A stretch of DNA of 64,000 nucleotides from Geotrypetes seraphini (lineage: Eukaryota > Chordata > Amphibia > Gymnophiona > Dermophiidae): NCBI RefSeq assembly GCF_902459505.1, contig NC_047100.1:29760469-29824468 (forward strand). Direction: 5' to 3'. The notes under the pieces were generated by a model. It was given only the letters and a program-made list of their open reading frames with translations. It searched no databases and was not told where the DNA came from. Of this stretch, positions 10,980-23,214 are shown piece by piece. Both the position numbers and the translations under genes were made by a program. Position 1 is the stretch's first letter. Each line of letters opens with the position of its first letter.

Positions 10980-11440
10980 AAACAACCCAGCATCCTTATT
11001 TCCCACCTGAAGAGCTAAGGGAAGAAAAACATCACACAAGCAAATAAGGATTATAGTAAAAAAAAAGGCTTTCTGAAGGCAGGATCTGGTCAGTTTAAAG
11101 GCAACTGAATTCTCAGATCTGTCTCCCAGATTCTCTGCAAGCCTTGTGCCTTTTTATTACAATTTAGATCAAAATTGCGCATGTATCTAATAATCACCAT
11201 ATCATCTGACACAATATGTCACCTGATACAATACATCATTAATTCTCATTGCCATCAGGCCATTTTCATGTCAACAAAAACCCATTACCATACTGGACAA
11301 AAAAACACAGGCACCAGAACTTAGATGTGATCAGATGTGATGACGTAAAAGCCATCACTAGTACATTACATAATAAAGCATATTTGATCCTGCATATAGT
11401 ACTTATCAGAGTATGATTTTAAGGAAGTTGTTCAAACAGT
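10980..11440. other. No supported feature
   Basis: AT-rich sequence with simple A runs. No coding frame, structural RNA or transposon end was recognised. Confidence 0.4.
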
Positions 11441-11775
11441 GGTACTCTTAGGGTTAGATTACTGCAATATTGTTTTGGGGGGATCCTAGCAACTTGCATG
11501 TCACAAGACATTATATTGCAATGTACTGGTTGACCATGGAATTTTGAGTAAAATACAAATTATTACTGATGGGTTACTTGAGATTTAATCATATGACGCC
11601 TAGGTAGGTATTTAAGTGATTGTCTGGCACCATATGTTCCAATGAGACAATTAAGAACTTCCATTAAGACAAAAAGTCTTCACTATGAAAATACAAGGAA
11701 AAGTGTGTTTTCTTGTGCAGGGCCTATGGAGTGGAACAAATATGTATTTGCGACAGGAATTTAAGCAAATGTTAA
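11440..11775 (+). mobile_element. L2-type LINE, old 3' fragment
   Basis: Read on the plus strand, broken frames give LDYCNIVLGGS and, further on, GPMEWNKYV, which sit where L2 reverse transcriptases have LDYCN and WN-LP. The frame is interrupted repeatedly, so the copy is old. Confidence 0.5.
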
Positions 11776-12054
11776 AACCCCCCACTTGAAATATGACACT
11801 TAGGGCTTCTTTTACTAAGGTGTGCTAAAAAATTAGAACACATGTGCATAGCCGGGATTAGCCATGCGCTAATGGTCAAATTCCAGATGCAGGAGCTGTT
11901 CTCGGTACTGTACCTTCCTTTTCTACTGAAGGTGCTTTCCACCTTCCATATCAACCAGGAGGTCTGTTTGTCTGCGCTTCCTTCCTCAGCTTCAGAGTGA
12001 CAGGATCAGATCTTGTGCAAGTTGGATGCCACTCTTTGGAGAGGACAGCACAGT

Positions 12055-15000
12055 TACTTACCGTAACAGGTGTTATCCAGGGACAGCAGGCAGATATTCT
12101 CACGTATGGGTAACGTCACCGACGGAGCCCCGGTACGGACCTCTTTAAGATCTTAGAAAGTTCACGACAGCCTGAACCGCGCATGTGCGAGTGCCTTCCC
12201 GCCCGATGCAGGGCGCGCAGTCCCTCAGTTAAGATAAGCCAGCTAAGAAGCCAACCTGGGGAGGCGGGTGGGTTGTGAGAATATCTGCCTGCTGTCCCTG
12301 GATAACACCTGTTATCCCAGGACAAGCAGGCAGCATATTCTCACACATGGGTGACATCACCGACGGAGCCCCGCAGCGGACAGCCTCGAAAGCAGACTTG
12401 CTTGAAGATCTTTATAAGAGCTTCCGAGTGCTGCACCGCGCATGCGCACGTGCTTTCCCGCCCAAACTAGGGGGCATGTCTCCTGTGAGGATCCTCAGTT
12501 CAAGGTTTTCCACGGAGCCGAGAAGTTGTTTTTCTTCAGCTCTGCAGCAATCTGCTTTCTCTTCACCGCGGCTGATTCTTATTTCTTTTAAGTTCGGTCG
12601 CTGTGTTTCTTATTATTCTCCTTTTATTTCAAACAAACAAACAAAAAAATATTTCTAACAGAAATGGGATGGTGGGAGAGTTGGCCGTAAGAAAATAAAT
12701 TTTAACAATATAGATTGGCCGAAGTACCCATCCCGTCTGGAAAAAGACTCCAGACAATACTGAGAAGTGAAGGTATGAACTGAGGACCAGGTGGAAGTTG
12801 CACAGAGTTCCTCAATAGGAGTAGATCTGAGGAAAACCACAGAAGCTGCCATAGCTCTAATTTGTGGGCTGTGATACGACTCTCCAGTGCCAGTCCAGTC
12901 TGAGCATAACAGAATTAGATGCAGGCAGCCCAGCCAGTGGGAAATCGTTCTTTTAGAAACAGGACACCCCAACTTATTAGGATCAAAAGAGATGAACAGT
13001 TGGGAAGATGTTCGATGTGTCTGAAGATCATCCATGTGAGCCCCCCAGACACAAGGAGATGCATCTGTCATGAAGACCTTGTGATGATGGGGGCAAGTGA
13101 AAAAAGGAGACCTCTGAATAGATTGGAAGAGGTCATCCAGCATGAAAGCGACTGCAGAAGAGAAGATGTCACATATAAATCTTGTGAGAGACGAGCCATC
13201 GCTTGAGGCCACTGAGATGGTGTTACATGGACAGTTGAGTTCATGTGGCCTAGAAGAACCATCAGGTGTCTGGCAGAGATAGATTGAAGAGGAAGCAATT
13301 GCTGACACAGACAGATGAGAGCCTGAAGGCGATCTGGAGGAAGAAACGCTCTCATGAGAGTGGAGTCTAGGATTGTCCCAATGAACTGCAGACGTTGAGT
13401 AAGAACGAGATATGATTTGGGGAAGTTGACTTAGAATCTTAGTTACTGAAGAAAAGAAAATGGTCTGAGACGTTACTTACACCACGTCCAGAAATGAACC
13501 AGCCAACATCAACCAATCGTCCGGGTAAGGAAAGACTTGAAAGCCTGAGATTGGAGAGATGTGGCCACTAAACTTAGGCACTTCGTGAAGACTCTGGGAA
13601 AAAATGCCAGGCCGAAAGGAAGCACCTTGTACTGGTAAAGACACCAATTGAGTTGAAAGGTACTCCTTGGAAGCCGGATGGATTGGAATATGCATGTAGG
13701 CTTCCGTAGAATCTGGATAGCAGAGCCAGTCTTCCAATAGAGGAGAGGAGAACGCAGGATGAGGAAAAGCATCCTGAATTTCTCCTTGACGATAGGTTGA
13801 GAGGTCTGAAAGTCAGGATGGGTCTCAAACCATCAGCCTACTTGGGTACCTAGAATGAACAGGAGGAAAATGCCTGACCCCGCTGATCGAAGGGAACTTC
13901 CTCGATGGGATTAAGCAGTAGAAGAGTTTGAACCTCCTGAAGAAGGGAGGACTGTGAAAAGTCCAAAACAGATTAGCTTGGGAGATGATCTGAAGGCAGG
14001 ATGTGAAAACTGAGTATGTAATCCTGCCACATAACAGTGAAAATCCAGAGATCTGAGGTGATGAACTCTCAACGATCTATGAAGAACTGAAAATAGCCTT
14101 CAATGGGTTGAGGCATTAACTGGAAAAAAGGGGAGATTGATTATTCTGAAGAAACACGTCAAAAAAGGCTGCATGAATGTGTACGGAACAGTCTATGGGT
14201 TGCTGTTTTGACTGTCTCCTGGACTGAGACTGGAACAGAATCAAAGGTGTAAAGGGCCGAGAAGGAGGAAGCTTCATGGTGGACATGCCCAGTGTCCTAT
14301 CTGGGCTCGCAGCAGAGAACATCTGAGTAGCCTTTTCCATGAAAGGGCAATAACTTGTCTCCTAAACAAGGTGCATATAGGAGGCTGTCGTGGAGTGCAA
14401 TGGTCAGCTGAGACCCCTCAAAGCCAGGCAAGGTGCCTCATAGCAACTGACAATGCTGCCGCATGAGAAACCAAGGCAAAGGTGGCCTGTGCTGATCCAA
14501 CCATGCACTTGCAAAGGTGAAGCAAGGTTGAAATAAAATGCTGAAAAAACTAGGAGTTTATGTTCCAGAAGATATTTTGGAACGTTGTTGCACCAAATGG
14601 TTCAGGTAAAAGGAAAAGGGAAATACCAGACCGGTTGGCCAAGATAGCATTCTGATAGCGACATGAGCCAAACTGATGTAGTCTTGTCCTCTCCGCTAGG
14701 AAGTACAAAGGCACAGACATACACTCCTGAGAAGAGATGTATAAGGGAATGGAGGTGCATCAAATCTGAAAAGGAATCCATCCTGTATAGGTAGTCCAAA
14801 AAGCAGAAAGCCACCGGTATTGTAAGAGTTGCAAAGTTGGAAGAACTCCCTGGGTGGCTGATTAAAACTAAAGTATCTAAGAGTTGTTTAGATGCTTTAG
14901 AATCCCCCTCTAAAGGAATGGATAAAGCCCTAACATCTCCAGGAGAAATGTGGTAAAGGAGCTTCCTGAGAAGAAAGGCGAGCAGAATTACTCCCTGAGG

Positions 15001-16310
15001 AACCTTCGACATTGAAAAGCAAAAGTTCCTGTTCATAAACCCCTGAGAGATCTGAATCTCTAGCAATAGAGGGTGGTGCTGAACAGATGGTACCAAAAGC
15101 TCCAAATGCTTTGACTTGAGAAGAGCTTTGGTAGATGGTATCGATATGGAGGAGAAGATCGGTGTCGGGAGACCATCGATGTCAGTGCCGCTACTGAAAA
15201 TTCCCGGGTAGGTACCACCGGAGGTGATGGCTCAGACTGAACCGGCACTGAGAGTCGATGTCGACATGGGAGTCGGCATGAGCAGCTGAAAATCCTCCTG
15301 TTAGTCCTCTTGCAGCAATTGCGTTATGCGCTGCATTAGAGAAAAGCACCGGTACCATTGACCTTTTTCAGCTGGTACCTTTGGCGCTGCTCGACACTCT
15401 GGAGATGAGAATGCCGGTATCAAGGCACTCATCGATACCAAAGTGGAGCAAGAGGTAGGGCTGTTAGAGGTCAGCAGGATTAGACTCACTGCTACTATGA
15501 CCCGAAGCCCAGAGAGAGCAGGGAAAAGTTAGGCAGCCAACTTACCCACTGGAGGTGCGACACCACAGACAGCATAAGTAGATCCATTCTTGGCATTGAT
15601 GTCAGTGCGGGCTTGATTAATATGGCCCGGCGTCGGAAAAGTAGTGGGCACTGGATTCTTGACGGCGCGGAACAGGAGCTGCTGTTGAAGTGGAGTGGAA
15701 ATGCGCTGTTGAAGGAAAAAGCAGAGGAAGCAAAAATCGGCAAGGTCGAGGGCCTGACACTGCTAGAAGCAGCGGTGGATGGCGGTGACTGCAAGTGCCC
15801 GAGCACAGCAACTGCCTGAGAGAATTATCAGCAGAAGGGCCAGGAACAGTAAGACAGCCATAGGAGAAACAAAAGCTAGGGCGATCCATAAAGGCCTGCT
15901 GAACCAAAGCCCACAACAGGAAAAGAAAAAACAAAGAATATAAAATATCTTGGGTTTAAAAAAATAAATAAATAAAACGTAAATAAATAAAATGAAAGAA
16001 GAAAAATAAAAGAATAGAAACCTGACTGAAGTCAGAAGCCGCAAGAGCGGGAAGGGAGCGAAATGAAAATTTTTTCAACAGCCATTGAAAACATGACTTC
16101 TTAGCTCCACAGAAACAAAAAACAAACAAACGAGGGACCACGCGCCCTGCGTCGGGCAGGAAGGCACTCGTGCATGCACAGTTCAGGCTATTGCAAACTT
16201 TCTAAGATCTTAAAGTGGCGATGCACTTTTAAAGTGGTCCGTACCGGGGCTCCGTCAGTGACGTCACCCATACGTGAGAATATGCTGCCTGCTTGTCCTG
16301 GGATAATAAT
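12055..16310 (-). mobile_element. DIRS-like tyrosine-recombinase retroelement fossil (broken)
   Basis: A fossil of about 4.25 kb in minus orientation. Near-identical inverted end regions lie at about 12060-12230 and 16125-16310 (GACGGAGCCCCGGTACGGAC against its complement), with a further related copy at about 12310-12450. Inverted ends are typical of DIRS elements. The interior shows remnants of a DIRS-type reverse transcriptase and its RNase H region (about 13.0-13.8 kb). Much of 14.0-16.0 kb is hard to assign. It is broken, with many breaks spread over the coding part, and looks moderately old. It is named by protein flavour and end structure. The recombinase region was not clearly seen. 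Confidence 0.72.
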
Positions 16311-16374
16311 GATTTCCGGCTGTCTGATCACCTCTTTGTCCTGACTGCTGCGCCTCGCTGTGGTCAGCTAGCAT

Positions 16375-16556
16375 TCAAGACTTCGATCGCTCAATGGGTT
16401 CGACTGGACATTTGAGGCCAACAGTGTGTCAGATTTTAAGAGAAAATGGGATATACATGTGGGATCTATAGGGGAGTAAGAATCAGGGAGTGGGTCATTG
16501 GTATGGGCAGACTCGATGGGCTATGACCCTTTTCTGCCGTCAATTTCTATGTTTCC
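16375..16556 (+). mobile_element. CR1 LINE, very short 3' end
   Basis: The sequence encodes the last residues of the CR1 frame (SDFKRKWDIHVGS) followed by the 3' UTR with GGGCAGACTCGATGGGC and a TTTCTATGTTTCCA tail. Confidence 0.75.
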
Positions 16557-16559
16557 ACA

Positions 16560-17930
16560 TCTTATGTCACCTGCAGCAAGCAGCTAGCTGCTGGTTTCTC
16601 TTAAGACCCATTCAACTACAAGTGGGCATCTCGCACGATTCATCCAGATGAAATTTTCAGGATGGTTACTGGGTCCTTTCTTCATACCTTTCCTGGTTTT
16701 ACTGAGCTCAGATGCTGTTTTGGGGACCTCAGTGTTAAGGACAGGATCTTCTGTCCTTCCCTGGCTAGTACCATTGCTTTGGTATCCGGAAAGGACTTAA
16801 AAGAATGGAAGATTAGGTTTTTACCTTCAATAATCTTCTTTCCGTTAGTCCCTGTAGGATTCCATATGTTCTGCCCTCTCTGTATATGCTTAGTTGTTTG
16901 GAATAGCTTGCTTCTTTATGCCTCAATTATTCTCCTTGCAGGCTTGAAGACTTTCCTGCCAGTTGACAGATCCTGTGGGGAGTTTTCCACTTCTGTGAGT
17001 ATGCTTAACTGGAGGCTCACTGCACACAGCAGGTTAATTCTACATTGTTCTTCAATGTTTTTCTGGGGTGCCGAGCTCTACGCTTGTGGAAATGGTGCGG
17101 TATACAAACCTAAGGTTTAGTTTAGTTTAGTTTGCCTTTACTTGGTTCATGTTTTGCAGAGAGCAGTTCAGAAACTGTTTATGTTGCTGGGGATCTTCCC
17201 CCGGAACCCCCTTGTTATGGATTTGTTCAGGTATGTTGTTTGGGTTTGGGACTCAACTGGATATAGCTCTAACTCTAAGGAGGAGGAGCATGTGCTCAAA
17301 AAAGTATTGGATTTCTACAACTCATGGATTGCGGGTTGGGATTGAACACCTAGCGTATGGAATACTACAGGGACTAAAGAAAAACAAAGAGTGAATAAAA
17401 AGACTGAGCACCACAGGTCTCTCCCTTTGGTTTTCTTTGCTCTACTTTGAGGAGGTAGGATATCTCCTGTTTGGGACCAGAAAGAAGATCTTTCACTAAA
17501 TTAAATAAATAAATAATAATGTAACTACAAATAATGGAAACAACCTGCAAAAGTGGCTATTCAGAAAATATTTGTGGAATACAGTATTTAAAGTCACCAA
17601 AACTCTGGTTAATGATGATTTCTGTGTTTCCTTCCTATGGTCTCATAGGTCGCATAAAAATCAATGGCAAGCTGTATTCAGCTTGCGGACTACAGTTTGC
17701 GAATACAGCTTGCCCACCCCTGCACTGATTATTGCATTTGGAAATTTCACCATATTTGCTGAAAAGCACATGTTAATCCCAAGACATAGTCACTTCAAAA
17801 GGAACTTTATTTTATTCTAGGCAATAATCTATGGACACAACTTTAGAGCTTCACATGCTCTCTTTCTCCCTTGAACTCTCCACATCCTCAGTTATTTGAT
17901 TTTTCTCCCCCACTAGTTCCATTCTCTCTC
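16560..17930. other. Mostly unassigned; possible L2-like tail near 17060-17130
   Basis: The stretch GAGCTCTACGCTTGTGGAAA through GGTGCGGTATACAAACC, then TTTAGTTTAGTTTAG, resembles an L2-like 3' terminus. Elsewhere I recognise nothing. The open frames in this stretch have no domain. Confidence 0.35.
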
Positions 17931-17932
17931 CT

Positions 17933-19090
17933 TTAAAAGCAGTACCGATGGACCACAGAAGACCCTTTTTCATTGTAAAGTGCACGGTCAATCCAGAGGT
18001 TCTGAAAAGAATCAAGGGAAGCAGTGACTGAACCCCCCAGCCATGCAGAGAACTTTCTGTGCTGTGAAGCCAAGACATTGACAGTGAACATGCCATTTGC
18101 TTGCTTACTCAACTCCTTCTTGATCCTCTCTGAGAAGCCGTGGAACAGGGAGGATCCACCACACACCACCACATTGGCAAGAAGGTTGGCCTGCTGCTCA
18201 GGTTCACACTTATGGACACTAGTCATAGCCTGGACATGGAGGCCACCATCAGTGAGGCCAAAGACAGTGGGGTTAAAGATTGATTCAGGGCATCGGAACC
18301 TCTCACTGCCAATGGAGATTACATGGCCATCAGGGAGAGTAAAGTCCATCAGATAATTTTTTTCATTGCCTTGGATCTCTGTGTCATAGTCACTGGTCAC
18401 ATAGCAACATTTTTCCTTAATGTCACACACTAGATCCATTTCATCTTCATAAAATGGGTTCCCACATTCTCCCATTAGTTTGGCCAGATAGTTTGTCAGC
18501 ACTTCACCTGCCAGATCCAGACGGTAAGTTGCATGTGGTAAAACATAGCCATCATCGATTGGGGTTGTATAAGATGTCCCATGACCAGATTCCACCACCA
18601 ATCCGGAGACACGTCCACAGGAGTACAAGGACAGTAGGGATTGGTGTGAAATATACATAGCAGGTACACCAAAGTTCTCAAAAAGAAGCTCAGCAGTCTT
18701 CTCACGATTGGTCAGCGGGGACATAGGCACATCTGTAACCAGGACAGCCAGTTCCTCAGGACAGATATTCAGCTCTAGGTAAAATATATGATGCCATAAC
18801 ATTTCTAGGGCTTCCCAGTCTGTTACAATGCCATAGGTCATCACCTTCCTTTTTTCCACACTGGTATTATGTTTGGGAATGTTATCGCCAATATAATATA
18901 GAACATCTGTAATTGTCACCATGGGTACCCCAACAGTGGTTTTCAGTACAGATCTTGGTTTTTCATCCCCGGAGAAGCCTGACTTGGTATAGCCAGTGCC
19001 TGTGTCTATCACAATTGCAGCCAGATCCCTGTAGTTTGTAGGGGAGTTGGAGGAAGATAGGTCTCCAGATGATTCTGGAGCATTCAGCAT
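17933..19090 (-). CDS. ACTL9: Actin-like protein, ACTL9-like, intact single exon
   Basis: An intact 385-codon frame encodes a complete actin fold protein. Visible landmarks are phosphate-1 loop VIDTGTGYTKSGFSG (residues 27-41), DWEALEMLWHH (91-101), MSPLTNREK (123-131), ISHQSLLSLY with the catalytic-type Gln (147-156), phosphate-2 loop VVESGHGTSYTTP (165-177), ERFRCPESIFNP (263-274), adenosine loop VVVCGGSSLFHGF (307-319), and the C-terminal aromatic-Cys-Phe ending. In phosphate loop 2, His replaces the Asp of conventional actin, as in the ACTL7 and ACTL9 testis actins. Words such as HAT-RLDLAG, CYV-SD and GGSSLF-GF are closest to mammalian ACTL9 as I remember it. The lack of introns also fits that family. 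An in-frame TAA lies about 48 nt upstream and no other ATG intervenes, fixing the start. Known ACTL9 acts in the sperm perinuclear theca. Expression here is inferred. ACTL7A or another amphibian testis actin is the alternative. Confidence 0.85.
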   Translation of the reverse strand: MLNAPESSGDLSSSNSPTNYRDLAAIVIDTGTGYTKSGFSGDEKPRSVLKTTVGVPMVTITDVLYYIGDNIPKHNTSVEKRKVMTYGIVTDWEALEMLWHHIFYLELNICPEELAVLVTDVPMSPLTNREKTAELLFENFGVPAMYISHQSLLSLYSCGRVSGLVVESGHGTSYTTPIDDGYVLPHATYRLDLAGEVLTNYLAKLMGECGNPFYEDEMDLVCDIKEKCCYVTSDYDTEIQGNEKNYLMDFTLPDGHVISIGSERFRCPESIFNPTVFGLTDGGLHVQAMTSVHKCEPEQQANLLANVVVCGGSSLFHGFSERIKKELSKQANGMFTVNVLASQHRKFSAWLGGSVTASLDSFQNLWIDRALYNEKGSSVVHRYCF

Positions 19091-19732
19091 CTTGAATTTC
19101 TCAGCAGCAGAAGGACTGTTGAAAAGTTACCTTGGATCCAATTTTTTTCATGTGGGTTTATAACTATAAATCTTAGTTACTGATCCCATGATATTGTGTC
19201 AAGATGTCCATGACAGTTGCCCCTCTGTCATCCCAGCAATGGGATAAGAAAAAGAGAATGTTCTTAGTAGTCCCTACTAGACTAACTCAATATTAATTCT
19301 GTAGTCACCATGGTGATCCACTATATGATGTCAGCAAGAAAGCCTCAGAACCTTACACAACACAAACACTCTAAATTCCAAAACCAAAGAAAAGCACTGG
19401 TTTCTGGTGTCCTGAAATTTTACAATCATGGCAAGTGTGACTGAATTTACCAGCAGTCCAAACATCACCTTTCATCCCATGTGTCACTGAGATATTTATT
19501 TCCTCATTCTCTTGCTCTTTCATTTGGCACCCTCTTTACATCCTATACCCTTCACAAGTCACTCACTAGTTCCATGCCCACTAGTTCCGTTCTCTTTATT
19601 TCAGTCCCCTCCCACGAGACTATCTTGCTTTCTTCAGCATCTACCATGTTGTACTGTCCCATTGCCTTCTATACTGGCTCTTCCCCCTTCCAGTTCGACA
19701 CATTCTACTAATGCTGTTAGCAGTGATAGAAA
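19091..19732. other. Upstream flank of the actin-like gene, nothing else recognised
   Basis: AT-rich sequence immediately upstream of the actin-like start codon on the minus strand. It must hold the promoter if the gene is transcribed directly, but I cannot point to a definite TATA box or factor site. Confidence 0.4.
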
Positions 19733-20735
19733 CATGACAGTAGATAAAGACCAAATGGCCCATCCACTATCTCTTGCTCTCCCTAAGAGATGTCATGTGC
19801 TTGTCCTATGCTTTCTTGAATTCAGACACAGTCTTTGTCTCCACTTCTTCTACCTGGAGACTATTCCATGCATCTACAGCCCTTTCTATAAAAAAAGTAT
19901 TTCCTTAGATTGCTCGTGAGCCTATCACCTCTTAGCCTATGCCCTTTCAGTCCGAAGCTTCCTTTCAAATGGAAGAGACTTGTCGCATGTGCATTTATTA
20001 AATGTCTCTATCATATCTCCCCTCTTCCGCTTTTCCTCCAAAGCATACATATTGAGATCTTTAAGTCTGTCCCCATATGCCTTATCATGAAGACCACACA
20101 CCATTATAGTAGCCTTCCTCTGGACCGACTCCATCCTTTTTATATCTTTTTGAAGGTGTGGGCTCCAGAATTGTATACAATATTCTAAATGAGGTCTCAC
20201 CAGAGTCTTATACAAGGGCATCAATACCTCCTTTTTCCTACTGGTCATACCTCTCCCTATGCAACCTAGCATCCTCCTAAGCTTTCGCCACCACCATTTC
20301 AACATGTTTGGCCACTTTAAGATCATCACATACAATCAAACCCAAGTCCCGTTCTTCTGTCATGCACATAAGTTCTTTACCCCCTAAACTGTACCGTTCC
20401 CTTGGGTTTTTGCAGCACAAATGCATGACTGCATTTCTTAGCATTAAATTTTAGCTGTCAAATTTCAGACCATTCTTCAAGCTTCGCCAGGTTTTTCTTC
20501 ATGTTATTCACACCATCCCAGATTTTGGTATCATCCGCAAAGCGGTAAATCTTACCTGACAGCCCTTCAGCAATATCATTTATAAAAAAGTTAAAAAGAA
20601 CAAGCCCAAGAACAGAACCTTGAGGCACACCACTGGTAACATCCCTTTCTTTAGAGAGATCTCCATTGATCACTACCTCTGTCACCTTCCATTTAACCAG
20701 TTCGTATGCTCCCGGAGGCGCCTCCAATATAGGCG
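19733..20735 (-). mobile_element. CR1 LINE, 5'-truncated
   Basis: Two open pieces on the minus strand carry CR1 reverse transcriptase: upstream SGVPQGSVLGLVLFNFFIND and FADDTKI (20458-20727), then MPLYKTLVRPHLEYCIQFWS and RKRGDMIETF (19937-20335). The active-site motif FADD is intact, but frames shift between the pieces. The 3' tail at about 19733 reads AGAAACATGACAG on the plus strand. Confidence 0.85.
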
Positions 20736-21564
20736 GCCTGCCTGGAGAGCATTTAAAAAAAACGCCGTGTCTCCCAATTGGCTGGTTAGACAGCTGTAGG
20801 ATGCCTACAGCTGCCTACAATCGGAACGCAGTTTACAGAATCCAGGCCTTAGTGTCTTCGCGGCGATATTCTCCAGTGGACCTCCTTATGGATTGTTGTT
20901 GTTCTTTATCTTTCTCCTTCTATATTCACTGCTCCTGTGGGGGGGTAGCTTGGGATCTTCTCTCTATACCTTTCCTTTCCTCATACCATTTCGCAAAGCG
21001 TGGAGGATGAGGCAGGTAGGTTGCCTCACTCCCTTCTTGACAATCCCGATTTTCTGCCAGGTCTACACAGACTTGCGGGACTGAGGGGGCGGGAGGAGAG
21101 AGACACCACCCTGAGGAGTATGTTGCAACTGGGAGGCAGACATTTTCCTTCTTTCACTCAGATGCAGTCCCAATGGGAATTACCTGCAACTAACATTTAT
21201 ACTTACTTCATAATTAGACATTACCAATCTTTGATAACAACTACAAAATCAAAAGGAGGAAAGGGGATGAAAAATCAGTATTATTAATCCAAAAAATTCT
21301 CCAAGACCGTTCAAAAAGAACATAAAACACTTAAGCAGTGCAAGTCAAGGAAAGCGAAAGAAAAAGCCTCAGACTCCACCAACCTCGCATCACAGGCGTA
21401 AAAAACTTTCGCTGCTGAAACTATAGCAAAGCTTAATAACTGATGAAATAGCAGTCAAACTATGCTCAAAAACACTCCTAACAACTATGAGCAGCCAGCC
21501 GACGATCGTTTCACAGCCACTCTGCCATTTTGTCAGGGCTGCAATGGCTCACATAAAACAGGAA
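20736..21564. other. No supported feature
   Basis: Mixed-composition sequence with open frames that lack domains. Part of 20890-21000 is pyrimidine-rich. No transposon ends were found. Confidence 0.35.
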
Positions 21565-21900
21565 ACAGAGGCCCAGATTCACTAAAGATAGCGATTCAAT
21601 CGCTGTTGGCCGATTTTGAAACAGCGATTGATTCACTATCTTGTTTGCATGCAAACTCCCTGACTCAATTACTCAGTGAGCGATTGAGTTGGGGCAGAGC
21701 CCTGACAGTAGTGACAGGAAAAACAGCCTATCACTGATGTCAGGGCTTCTGTCTCCTGCCCACTGTCAAACTTATGGCAGGAGGGATGCCCACTCCCTCT
21801 TGCCACCGGACAGCAGACGAGGAGGCCACCTCACCCCTCTCCCCATACCTTTAACAAGTTGGGAGCAAGAGGGGTGCTCAGTCCCCCCCCCCAAAAAAAA
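21565..21900 (+). repeat. Dispersed repeat, copy 2 (family unknown)
   Basis: CAGATTCACTAAAGATAGCG, CGCTGTTGGCCGATT, TTTGCATGC and GGGATGCCCACTCCCTC follow the same order as at 5390-5720. It ends in a CCCC then AAAA run at about 21885-21905. Confidence 0.65.
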
Positions 21901-22130
21901 AAAAAGATTTATATAGATAAAACAAAAAGAAAGATCTGCAATAGAATAAAGGAACATAGGAGATGCTTGAATAGGGGTATCACCTCAGCACCCCTTGAGC
22001 CACAGTACTGGAGACGAAGTTTACTGTACTCAAAATGTTAATACCAAATGTCAGGGATGTGTTTTACTCCAAGAGGAGCAAAAATTTATCTTTGATTTCA
22101 TGGCTTAAATGAAGAAACAGATCTAGCAGT
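21900..22130 (+). mobile_element. Penelope-like element, GIY-YIG fragment (tentative)
   Basis: A plus-strand frame reads IYIDKTKRKICNRIKEHRR, which fits the second half of a Penelope GIY-YIG endonuclease motif (YIGKT then R--EH). The rest is broken. The AT-rich stretch at about 22480-23190 could be its 3' untranslated part, but that is a guess. Confidence 0.45.
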
Positions 22131-22144
22131 TTTCCTGTAATTTC

Positions 22145-22440
22145 CTAGTTTGTTTCTAGAGTAACATAAGTCATTTTTCCGTTCTTTGCTGGGACTTGTT
22201 TCTTTAGTACTTTGGGTTTGGGGAGGTCTGCGTTCCATGATGATGTGTTTGCGAGAGGGTGTGTTTGGTGGTGTAGGGCTGTCTTGGGGTATCTACAAAA
22301 ACGGGGGAAGGGAACTCCTTTTGATATTAGCAATTGGCGCAGAGCCTTGATTTTCCCTTTATCATACTGAAGGGTCTCTTGCATGGGAGGCTCTTTTGAG
22401 GGACTCGCTGATATTGTTGTATTTTTCTTCTGAGTTTGTA
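22145..22440 (-). CDS. Possible last exon of an unidentified gene
   Basis: The minus strand is open from upstream of 22440 to TAG at 22145. An acceptor-like ACAAACTCAG precedes AAGAAAAATACAACA. The peptide has ordinary protein composition (ETLQYDKGKIKALRQLLISK, then GVPFPRFCRYPKTALHHQTH, ending KNGKMTYVTLETN), unlike the LINE frames nearby. I do not recognise it. No AATAAA was seen just downstream, and it sits between Penelope-like and unassigned sequence. A relic of a mobile element or a pseudogene is equally possible. Confidence 0.35.
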
Positions 22441-22465
22441 TTCTGACCCTTTTCACTTTCAACAA

Positions 22466-23214
22466 GCATATATTAAAAAAAAGGAATTTTTCCCACCACC
22501 CGAGGTGCCCTTGTTTTTTCTTTTTCCTATTGAGTGTTTTATTATTTTCTTTTTATATTGAATGGTCCTTTTTATTCATATCTATTGGATTCCTATATGG
22601 GGTGTCTTTATTTTTGGCTTATTTCTTAATTTATTCACTACATATTTCATCAATTTAATCCATGCTGTTTTATAGCCATGTTCCGTTTTTCTTTTCTTGT
22701 TTTTAAATAGTTTTTAGTTCCCTATTTTGTCTTTATACTGATGGTTTAGTTCTGTGATGTCACATTTCATACGTCCTGCGTCCATACTTCCCACTGGCAT
22801 TTGCAGTATGTTCGTACCGGCTCCTCTTAACGAGAGACCTTTGCGCACTCTTTTCTGAGCATCCAGCGTCCACATTTCTCACCACTCTATATGCTATTTT
22901 TAACGCGTTTTCACGTCAGCGCATTCTTGGTGGGAGACCCTTGTATACCCTGTTGATTGAATTCTTTTTGGGCTTTTCTACAATAAGCATTTGATCTTTT
23001 TTCTTTCCTCCTTTTCTCATATCTGCTTTAAATAGACTTATGAGTATTCTTCATTATTTATTTTTTAGAGCACCACAGACGCTTACAGTCTTTTTAAAGG
23101 TAGGAGTCTCTTTAATCTGTTGCTTAACCTTTTAGCTGGGTGCTCAGCATTTTAATATGATGCCTAATCTCGCACTGGAGTGACACTTAGTGGGTAGGTC
23201 CAATACTGTCTATC
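22466..23214. other. T-rich unassigned stretch
   Basis: Long T-rich sequence without coding potential, ending near TCTAATAATAAAACCCTAAG-like sequence at about 23235. It may be the tail of a Penelope-like element. I see nothing firm. Confidence 0.3.
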
